From Nibrella viscosa (GTDB lineage: Bacteria > Bacteroidota > Bacteroidia > Cytophagales > Spirosomataceae): 64,000 nt of DNA. The notes beneath the pieces are model-generated. The model had not been told where the DNA came from. It did no database searches and saw only the letters and a program-made list of their open reading frames with translations. The stretch spans positions 142,502 through 206,501 of the forward strand of contig NZ_BAABHB010000014.1 of the NCBI RefSeq assembly GCF_039541875.1, in the 5' to 3' direction. Made by a program: the position numbers and the translations under genes. Shown in pieces: positions 1 through 6,105 of the stretch. Every line of letters begins with the position of its first letter. Within the stretch, counting starts at the first letter, position 1.

Positions 1-374
1 AATTGGATACCATCGGTGCTGACGGCCAGGCCCAGCCGTGAGGTACCCGCGTGTTTACCGACCACATCTTCGGCCCGGTAAATCATGTAAATCTTCCCGT
101 TGCGCACCACGGTGGCCGGGTTGAACACATCTTTCTCCTCCCAATGCACTGTTTCTTTCCGCACCGGGCAGTCGAAGGTGGTATTTGGGTTGGCCCTGAG
201 GATAGGATTAGCCGCATTCATCTTTCGGAAAGGCCCCAGCATCCAGGGCTTCTCCGGGCGGGCACCACCAGAGGTTGAGGCTGATCGCCGGGCTGTGCCG
301 GTCTGCGGCTGTCCAAATACAAGCTGGCAGGCAGTTGCCGCCAGCAGGAGCAGGGTAGGTAGGGGTGTGGTCAT
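1..374 (-). CDS. GH130 family glycoside phosphorylase/hydrolase, N-terminal part (cut by window edge)
   Basis: The minus-strand frame opens at ATG 374-372 and stays open to base 1, so at least 124 residues are present and the C-terminus is missing. The first 21 residues form a signal peptide (MTTPLPTLLLLAATACQLVF then G), so the product is exported. The mature part reads NPILRANPNTTFDCPV, then WEEKDVFNPATVV, GKIYMIYRAEDVVG and SRLGLAVSTDGI. This spacing is typical of the first blades of the GH130 (DUF377) five-bladed propeller, a family that phosphorolyses or hydrolyses beta-mannosides and related sugars. The substrate cannot be told from this part. The GH29 fucosidase at 9.2 kb suggests a general taste for host or plant glycans. 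Confidence 0.75.
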   Translation of the reverse strand, partial: MTTPLPTLLLLAATACQLVFGQPQTGTARRSASTSGGARPEKPWMLGPFRKMNAANPILRANPNTTFDCPVRKETVHWEEKDVFNPATVVRNGKIYMIYRAEDVVGKHAGTSRLGLAVSTDGIQ

Positions 375-439
375 AATAACCCGGAATGTAATTCCGAACA
401 AGGTTGAGAAATATATAAGCTGTTGAACTCTTTTTCTGC

Positions 440-1900
440 TTATTGGGGTACTGCCGGAATTATATTCCGGGGTACAAGCCACAGCTGCCGTTTCGTTCCA
501 TCGGCTAACTCGTGCAGCACCACCCCGCCGTTTTCGTCATAGCCCATGCGGAGGCCGATAAAGGCCAGGTACTGGTTCAGCAAATCTTCCAGCGGCTGGT
601 TGCCGAAGATACAAGCGTCATAATACCAGTCCAGTGACTCACCGGCAACTTCTTCCGTTATGGCCCGGTAGTCTTCCAGGGAGTAGCCATCAAAGGGTTT
701 GCCGAAGCGCTCCCACATCAGCTGCATCACATCATCCAGCGAGCGGGCGTGGCCGGTGCGCTGCCGGATGTGCAGGTCCAGGATCAGGGCGGCAATGGCT
801 CCTTTCTGGTAAACCGATACTTTTCGGTCGGGTACACCCTTTTCGTAACCGTCCAGCCACAGATCAAACGAAGACTCGACCAGCGACTGAAACGCCCGAC
901 CACTTACCTCAAAATGCCGTTTGAACAGCACCTGCAATTCTTTTAGGTAGGCGGCATCGTCAAACACGCCCGACCGGCGGAGCATCAGATCCCCGTAATA
1001 GGTGGTTATGCCCTCGGCCACAAAGCAGGTTGGGAAATAGTTTTCGCGGGTAAAATCGTAGGGTAGCATCTCCTTCGGCCGGATGCGAATCACATTCCAG
1101 GCATGAAATAGTTCGTGCGAGGATACACCCAGCAAATCCTGATACAAGCCCTCTCCCTCATCGTCGGGGCCGAGCACCAGCATGGTGGAGTTGCGGTGTT
1201 CGACGCCATGATAAACCGGAGTCGGCAGGACGATGGTCAGGAAGTGGTAGTCGCGTTCCGGAAACTCGCCGAACAGCCGAATCTGGGCCTCGGAGAACCG
1301 GCTGAAGTCGGTTTTAATCCGCTCCCGATCCAGTGTAATGTTTCCCTGTACCCAGACGTGGAAGGCAATGTCATCGACCGTATACGAAATACACTGTATG
1401 TCGGGTGAGGCAATCAGCGGGCAGTCGACCAGTTCGTAAAAGTCGCTGGCGGCTAACTGCCCAGGGCCTACCTGCCGAAGGCCGCAGGCGATAAGCCAGT
1501 TGTCGGGAATAGCCAGTTCAACTGTGCAGGGTTCGTCAATGTGGCCTTCGGCATACAGGCACAGGTTGATGAAATTTACATACAGCAGTTCATCGCTGAC
1601 GTAGCTGGTGCCGGCATTGATAACATTGGTGTAGTAGTTATATCGCACCACAACCTCATCGGCCCCGTTTGTCTGTACCTGCCAACGATCTTTGGTCATT
1701 TTACGGGAGGGTAAGGGTTGCCCCTCTCCGTCAAAAGTCTCAAAACGCTGGATATTTTTGGCGAAGTTCTGTATTTCATAACGGCCGGGTCGCCAGGATG
1801 GTAGCTGCAACTCCAGTTCAGGTTCCGAAACGCCGGTCAGCCGGCATTCAATATCAATATAATGGGAGTCGGGGTGAGCAGACGAAAGTTTATAATGCAT
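440..1900 (-). CDS. M61 family (glycyl aminopeptidase-like) metallopeptidase
   Basis: The 486-residue product matches family M61. The N-terminal beta domain has the PSWRPGRYEIQNFAKNI signature near residues 34-50. The zinc site SHELFHAWNV (HExxH form HELFH) is near residues 261-270, and the following helix has FVAEGITTYYGDL, which carries the third ligand Glu. M61 enzymes remove N-terminal Gly or Ala from peptides. Most bacterial members are close to 600 residues because of a C-terminal PDZ domain; this one stops soon after the catalytic region, so the PDZ domain is missing or reduced. No signal peptide is visible, so a cytoplasmic location is likely. A -7 element for this gene lies at 1945-1952. 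Confidence 0.9.
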   Translation of the reverse strand: MHYKLSSAHPDSHYIDIECRLTGVSEPELELQLPSWRPGRYEIQNFAKNIQRFETFDGEGQPLPSRKMTKDRWQVQTNGADEVVVRYNYYTNVINAGTSYVSDELLYVNFINLCLYAEGHIDEPCTVELAIPDNWLIACGLRQVGPGQLAASDFYELVDCPLIASPDIQCISYTVDDIAFHVWVQGNITLDRERIKTDFSRFSEAQIRLFGEFPERDYHFLTIVLPTPVYHGVEHRNSTMLVLGPDDEGEGLYQDLLGVSSHELFHAWNVIRIRPKEMLPYDFTRENYFPTCFVAEGITTYYGDLMLRRSGVFDDAAYLKELQVLFKRHFEVSGRAFQSLVESSFDLWLDGYEKGVPDRKVSVYQKGAIAALILDLHIRQRTGHARSLDDVMQLMWERFGKPFDGYSLEDYRAITEEVAGESLDWYYDACIFGNQPLEDLLNQYLAFIGLRMGYDENGGVVLHELADGTKRQLWLVPRNIIPAVPQ

Positions 1901-1944
1901 GGTCCAGGAAGAACAGATACAAGTATGTGCGACTGTATAGCTAA

Positions 1945-1952
1945 CAAATATA
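1945..1952 (-). promoter_or_regulatory. Bacteroidota -7 element for the M61 gene
   Basis: On the minus strand this reads TATATTTG, a perfect TAnnTTTG. It lies 44 bases upstream of the M61 start codon at 1900. No clear TTG -33 element is seen at the usual distance. Confidence 0.5.
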
Positions 1953-2037
1953 CCATAAGGTTTGTCTAAACCGATTGATGACCAGTCCGTGAATGGTCTA
2001 AAAAGTAGCCCGTATGCTGCAAAAAACGAGAGCTGAC

Positions 2038-2068
2038 TTGATTAACTCTAAAAGTTCTGCTACCTTTG
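2038..2068 (+). promoter_or_regulatory. Promoter of rpmH (TTG-N20-TACCTTTG)
   Basis: TTG at 2038-2040 and TACCTTTG at 2061-2068 are separated by exactly 20 bases. This is the Bacteroidota housekeeping sigma consensus. Transcription should begin near 2074, about 35 bases before rpmH, and probably reads on into rnpA. Confidence 0.85.
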
Positions 2069-2109
2069 CAAGCTCATTTGGGAAACAGGGTAATTGAGCA
2101 TATAATACG

Positions 2110-2277
2110 ATGAAAAGAACTTACCAACCGTCGAACCGTAAGCGGAGAAACAAGCATGGCTTTCGCGAGCGTATGGCTACGCACAATGGCCGTAAAGTGC
2201 TGGCCGCCCGTCGTCAGAAAGGTCGTCATAAGCTGACCGTATCCGACGAAAAGAAAGGCGATCGTTTTAAGGCATAA
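2110..2277 (+). CDS. rpmH: 50S ribosomal protein L34
   Basis: A 55-residue basic protein beginning MKRTYQPSNRKRRNKHGF, the almost invariant L34 N-terminus, followed by RERMATHNGRKVLAARRQKG. L34 is a small protein of the large ribosomal subunit. The Bacteroidota form has a short C-terminal extension, here LTVSDEKKGDRFKA. It is followed by rnpA, the classic bacterial rpmH-rnpA pair, and is preceded by a consensus promoter. Confidence 0.97.
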   Translation: MKRTYQPSNRKRRNKHGFRERMATHNGRKVLAARRQKGRHKLTVSDEKKGDRFKA

Positions 2278-2281
2278 TTTA

Positions 2282-2348
2282 GTTTAAGGTTTGAAGTCTG
2301 AAGTTTGAAGTTGTTTAACCTCGAACTTCAAACCTTAAACTTCAAACC
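2282..2348 (+). repeat. Heptad-repeat hairpin between rpmH and rnpA
   Basis: The left arm is four heptamers in register: GTTTAAG (2282), GTTTGAA (2289), GTCTGAA (2296) and GTTTGAA (2303). The right arm holds their complements: TTCAAAC (2327), CTTAAAC (2334) and TTCAAAC (2341). Bases 2282-2297 and 2325-2340 are perfect 16-base inverted repeats. The element starts 4 bases after the rpmH stop and ends 5 bases before the rnpA ATG, so it fills the whole gap. It is one of four such elements in the window. Confidence 0.9.
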
Positions 2349-2353
2349 AATTG

Positions 2354-2806
2354 ATGCGCCAAACGCTTACGAAAGCCGAACGACTCTCCAGTCGGAAAAT
2401 AATTGACCGATTATTTGAAAAAGGTAGCACGGATGTCAAGACGTTCTACCTTTTTCCGTTTCGCGTGCTGTACCTGTACGCATCGACGCCATCAGTCGCT
2501 GCCCAACCGGCGGTCGATACCAGTCTCCTTTCCCAAGAGTCGGTCCAATCCTTTCCTCCTCTCCCCGCCATCCTGATTACCGTTTCCAAACGGAACTTCA
2601 AAAAAGCGGTCGACCGTAACCTCATCCGTCGCCGGATTCGCGAGGCATACCGGAAAAATAAAGCCATTATGATCGATGCTGCCGGACCGGAAAAGCAACT
2701 TCCGGCCTATATCACGTTTCTTTATACCGCACGTGATAAAATTTCGTTTGAAGAGATAGAAAAAAGCATGAAATTAGCTTTAAAGAGAGTCGGTCGTGGG
2801 CAGTAG
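2354..2806 (+). CDS. rnpA: Ribonuclease P protein component
   Basis: The 150-residue product begins MRQTLTKAERLSSRKIIDRLFEKG and contains the RnpA signature region KKAVDRNLIRRRIREAYR near residues 85-102. RnpA binds the RNase P RNA and helps it remove 5' leaders from pre-tRNAs. An in-frame TTG lies directly before the ATG at 2354; the ATG is preferred. A low-complexity insert (AQPAVDTSLLSQESVQSFPP, about residues 50-70) makes the protein longer than the usual 110-130 residues. It sits downstream of rpmH, separated only by the heptad hairpin. Confidence 0.95.
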   Translation: MRQTLTKAERLSSRKIIDRLFEKGSTDVKTFYLFPFRVLYLYASTPSVAAQPAVDTSLLSQESVQSFPPLPAILITVSKRNFKKAVDRNLIRRRIREAYRKNKAIMIDAAGPEKQLPAYITFLYTARDKISFEEIEKSMKLALKRVGRGQ

Positions 2807-2865
2807 GTAGTCGTACTGTCAGGACTACCGGTTTATTGTTAACCTGCAAACTGCCAACTATTCAT

Positions 2866-4527
2866 ATGCTATCCCGTAAACGCCTAACACTAGCAGCCTC
2901 TGCCCTGCTGCTGACGGTCAGCATCACCTTTGTGTCGTTCCGCACCGACGACCGCTTCTTCGAGATTGCCCGCAACCTCGATATCTACGCCACGCTCTTC
3001 AAAGAGCTGAACATGTACTACGTTGACGAGATCAACCCCAACCGCATGGTAAAGACGAGTATCGACGCCATGCTGAAGGCGCTCGATCCGTATACCAATT
3101 TCTACGCCGAGGACGAAATTGAAGATTACATGACCATGACCACCGGCCGCTACAACGGCATTGGTGCCCTGATTGGAACGCGCCAGGGAAAAAGCATCGT
3201 GATGATGGTGTACGAAGGCACCCCCGCCGAAAAGGCAGGCCTGCAGCTTGGCGACGAAATTCTGAAGGTAGATGGCGTGGATGTGAAGACCCGCCGTGAG
3301 ATGGACCCCGGTAAGCTGCTGCGGGGTCAGAACGGCACGGCCGTTAAGCTTACTGTGAACCGCTACGGTCAGAAAGCACCGCTGGAACTATCGGTGATGC
3401 GCGACGTGGTGAAGATGACCAATGTGCCCTACTACGGCATGATTACCGACGAAGTGGGTTACATTGACCTGAAAGACTTTACGAGTACGGCCTCCCGCGA
3501 GGTACGCAACGCCTTCACCGAACTAAAGAGCAAGGGCATGAAAAAACTGATTCTGGATGTACGCGAGAATCCGGGCGGTTTACTCAACATGTCTATTGAT
3601 ATTGCCAATATCTTTATCCCGAAAGATTCGGAGGTGGTAACCACCAAGGGCAAGGTAACCGAGTGGAACAAGACCTACAACGCGTTGTATCCGGCGATGG
3701 ACACCGAAATGCCGCTGGTGGTGCTGACCAACAGCCGGAGTGCATCGGCTGCCGAAATTGTGTCAGGTGTGATTCAGGATTACGATCGGGGTGTGCTGAT
3801 TGGGCAGCGGACCTACGGTAAAGGGCTGGTGCAAACCACCCGCGAACTCTCGTTCAACACCAAGCTGAAGATTACCACCGCCAAATACTACATCCCGAGC
3901 GGCCGGTGTATTCAAGCTATTGACTACAGCCACCGCAACCCGGACGGCAGCGTCGGCAAGATTCCCGATTCGCTGAAAACTGCCTTTAAAACCCGCAACG
4001 GCCGCGTGGTATACGATGGTGGTGGTGTAACCCCAGACGTGGCTACCGAAGCCCCTACGCCGACACCGATTGCCTTGAGCCTGAATAACAAAGGGCTGAT
4101 CTTCGACTATGCCGTGAAATACCACCACGAGCACCCGACCATCAAGCCGGCCCGCGAATTTCGTCTGACCGACGCCGAGTATCAGGACTTTACCAAATGG
4201 CTGAAGGATAAGGAGTACGATTATACTACGCAGGTAGAAAAAGACCTCGGTTCGCTGGAAGCCTCGGCTAAAAAGGAAAAATACTTCGACCTGATTCAGG
4301 ACCAGATCAAAGCGCTGAAAAATAAAGTGTCGCACAGCAAAGACGCCGACCTGATGACGTTTAAAAGCGAAATCAAGACGCTGCTGGAGCAGGAGATCGC
4401 CGGCCACTATTACCTGCAAAAGGGCATGAAAGAAACCTCTTTTACCACTGACCCCGAAGTAAAAGCCGCCCTTGACCTGTTCAAAGACATGAACCGTTAC
4501 CAGGCGCTGCTGAAAAGTAAGAATTAA
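2866..4527 (+). CDS. S41 family C-terminal processing peptidase
   Basis: A 553-residue CtpA/Prc-type serine protease. An N-terminal hydrophobic segment (LTLAASALLLTVSITFVSF) serves as signal or anchor. A PDZ domain follows near residues 85-165 (GIGALIGTRQGKSIVMMVYE, then AEKAGLQLGDEILKVDG). The S41 catalytic core has LDVRENPGG, the Ser site NSRSASAAE and the Lys site GQRTYGKGLVQ. These enzymes trim or degrade envelope proteins. The ATG at 2866 is chosen over an in-frame TTG at 2836 because it places a basic n-region (MLSRKR) just before the hydrophobic core. The C-terminal 150 residues are charged and helical. The stop codon TAA is the first triplet of the following heptad repeat. Confidence 0.92.
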   Translation: MLSRKRLTLAASALLLTVSITFVSFRTDDRFFEIARNLDIYATLFKELNMYYVDEINPNRMVKTSIDAMLKALDPYTNFYAEDEIEDYMTMTTGRYNGIGALIGTRQGKSIVMMVYEGTPAEKAGLQLGDEILKVDGVDVKTRREMDPGKLLRGQNGTAVKLTVNRYGQKAPLELSVMRDVVKMTNVPYYGMITDEVGYIDLKDFTSTASREVRNAFTELKSKGMKKLILDVRENPGGLLNMSIDIANIFIPKDSEVVTTKGKVTEWNKTYNALYPAMDTEMPLVVLTNSRSASAAEIVSGVIQDYDRGVLIGQRTYGKGLVQTTRELSFNTKLKITTAKYYIPSGRCIQAIDYSHRNPDGSVGKIPDSLKTAFKTRNGRVVYDGGGVTPDVATEAPTPTPIALSLNNKGLIFDYAVKYHHEHPTIKPAREFRLTDAEYQDFTKWLKDKEYDYTTQVEKDLGSLEASAKKEKYFDLIQDQIKALKNKVSHSKDADLMTFKSEIKTLLEQEIAGHYYLQKGMKETSFTTDPEVKAALDLFKDMNRYQALLKSKN

Positions 4528-4605
4528 GAGTGATGAGTTAAGAGTGATGAGTTAAGAATTGTCGATGACTGGTAATTCTTAACTCATCACTCTTAACTCT
4601 TAATT
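4525..4605 (+). repeat. Heptad-repeat hairpin between ctpA-like gene and tsaB
   Basis: The left arm has five heptamers in register from the stop codon on: TAAGAGT (4525), GATGAGT (4532), TAAGAGT (4539), GATGAGT (4546) and TAAGAAT (4553). The right arm has ATTCTTA (4575), ACTCATC (4582), ACTCTTA (4589) and ACTCTTA (4596). Bases 4539-4560 pair perfectly with 4574-4595 (22 bp) around a 13-base loop. The element runs from the stop codon of the peptidase to about 10 bases before the tsaB start. Confidence 0.92.
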
Positions 4606-4614
4606 CCCAAAGGG

Positions 4615-5304
4615 TTGCTGATTCTATCCATTGATACATCGACGACGGTTTGTTCGGTAGCGCTGCACCAGGCGGGGGCGCTGCTGGGTAGCTATGAATT
4701 GTTTACGGAGCGCACCTCGTCGGCCATGCTGACGACGCTCATCGGGGATGTAGTGCGCCATGCCGGGCATGAATTAAGGCAACTGGATGCCGTTGCGGTT
4801 GCTAAAGGCCCGGGCTCCTATACCGGTTTGCGGATTGGAGTATCTACCGCGAAAGGTCTGTGTTTTGCGCTGGATAAGCCTTTGCTGGCTATCAATACGC
4901 TGGCGGCTATGGCCGAGCAGATTCGGCCGCTTTTTTCCTCAGATTACCGGCTCTGTCCCATGCTGGATGCCCGGCGCATGGAGGTCTACTGCGCTATTTT
5001 TGACACCAACGGCCAGGAACTGCTGCCAACTAGCGCCAAAATTGTTGAAGAGCAGTCATTCAGCGAGTGGCTAATGGAGCAGCCGGTTGTCTTCTTTGGC
5101 GATGGGGCCACCAAGTGCCGGCCACTGCTGAGCGGCCATGGCAATGCCATCTTTCCTAATATGGAGATTCGCCCGTCGGCCCGAACGGTGGGACAACTCG
5201 CTATGCAGGCCTTTGCTGCCGGCCGGTTTGAAGATGTTGCCCATTTCGAGCCGTTCTACCTGAAAGATTTCATGGTGACGAAGCCGAAGAAAGTGGTGGG
5301 ATAA
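4615..5304 (+). CDS. tsaB: tRNA threonylcarbamoyladenosine biosynthesis protein TsaB
   Basis: A 229-residue ASKHA-fold protein beginning MLILSIDTSTTVCSVAL, with the TsaB hallmark KGPGSYTGLRIGVSTAKGLC near residues 62-81. TsaB is the partner of TsaD and TsaE in making t6A at position 37 of ANN-decoding tRNAs. No ATG is available upstream, so TTG 4615 is taken as the start, with an AAAGGG purine run directly before it. The heptad hairpin occupies its whole leader. Confidence 0.92.
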   Translation: MLILSIDTSTTVCSVALHQAGALLGSYELFTERTSSAMLTTLIGDVVRHAGHELRQLDAVAVAKGPGSYTGLRIGVSTAKGLCFALDKPLLAINTLAAMAEQIRPLFSSDYRLCPMLDARRMEVYCAIFDTNGQELLPTSAKIVEEQSFSEWLMEQPVVFFGDGATKCRPLLSGHGNAIFPNMEIRPSARTVGQLAMQAFAAGRFEDVAHFEPFYLKDFMVTKPKKVVG

Positions 5305-5342
5305 AGGGGCCGGTTAATGGTATATCACCTTATTGAACCACC

Positions 5343-5350
5343 TACCTTTG
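5343..5350 (+). promoter_or_regulatory. -7 element (TACCTTTG) of the IMPACT family gene
   Basis: A perfect TAnnTTTG box. The expected start of transcription near 5356 excludes the in-frame TTG at 5333 as a translation start and supports ATG 5375. No convincing TTG -33 element is seen 20 bases upstream. Confidence 0.6.
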
Positions 5351-5374
5351 CACCCACTTAATAATGCAGATGGC

Positions 5375-5983
5375 ATGTTGTTCGACGATACCTATCGCAC
5401 CATTACTGGTCCATCCGAAGGGCTGTTTAAAGAGAAAGGCAGCAAATTTCTGGCGTATGCGTTTCCCATCCAAAGAGAGACCGACGTTAAAATGTATCTG
5501 GAGGCTGTCCATAAAGAACATCCGAAAGCCAGGCATCACTGCCATGCGTACCGCTTAGGGCTGGACCGGAATAACTACCGGGTTAATGACGATGGTGAAC
5601 CCAGCGGTACCGCCGGTCGCCCGATTCTGAACACGCTGTACTCCTATGATCTAACCAATATTCTGGTTATTGTTGTGCGTTACTTCGGCGGAACGCTGCT
5701 GGGCGTGCCGGGCCTCATCAATGCATATAAGTCGGCAACGATAGATGCCCTGACGAAGGCAACGGTAGTTGCGAAAACCGTCAATGAAGTATACCGGGTC
5801 CGGTTTGCCTACGAGCAGATGAATGAGGTGATGAAAGTGGTGAAAGACCAGCAGCTTACCGTGCTGAGCCAATCGTTTGATAACAACTGTAGTCTGGAAA
5901 TTGAACTGCGCCGGACAATGGTGAACGGGGTAATCGGCCGATTGGAGAAGCTGGAGCACGTGAAAGTGGAATGGCTTGGATAA
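5375..5983 (+). CDS. IMPACT/YigZ family protein
   Basis: A 202-residue protein with the UPF0029/IMPACT N-terminal domain: GLFKEKGSKFLAYAFP, HPKARHHCHAYRLG, NDDGEPSGTAGRPIL and VRYFGGTLLGVPGL are all family signatures. The C-terminal half (residues about 130-200) fits the small DUF1949 domain. In eukaryotes IMPACT modulates GCN2; the bacterial YigZ role is not established. The start at ATG 5375 is chosen because the promoter -7 box lies at 5343-5350. It stands alone between tsaB and uvrA. Confidence 0.9.
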   Translation: MLFDDTYRTITGPSEGLFKEKGSKFLAYAFPIQRETDVKMYLEAVHKEHPKARHHCHAYRLGLDRNNYRVNDDGEPSGTAGRPILNTLYSYDLTNILVIVVRYFGGTLLGVPGLINAYKSATIDALTKATVVAKTVNEVYRVRFAYEQMNEVMKVVKDQQLTVLSQSFDNNCSLEIELRRTMVNGVIGRLEKLEHVKVEWLG

Positions 5984-6105
5984 GACCAAAAATGAGAGAA
6001 CGATAAAGGAACCCTGTGCCGGCAGGGTTACCGCAACTTTGATGAACATCAGGAAACTTAGGTTCTGCAAATTCCGTTAGAACTAAGAATAAGGCTTTTC
6101 ATCAC

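Noticed and set aside
2282..2348. CRISPR-like array
   Set aside because: The heptad units are adjacent, without spacers, and are inverted around a loop; no cas gene is near.
3763..4419. 218-residue minus-strand open frame
   Set aside because: It is antisense to the S41 peptidase gene and has no independent support.
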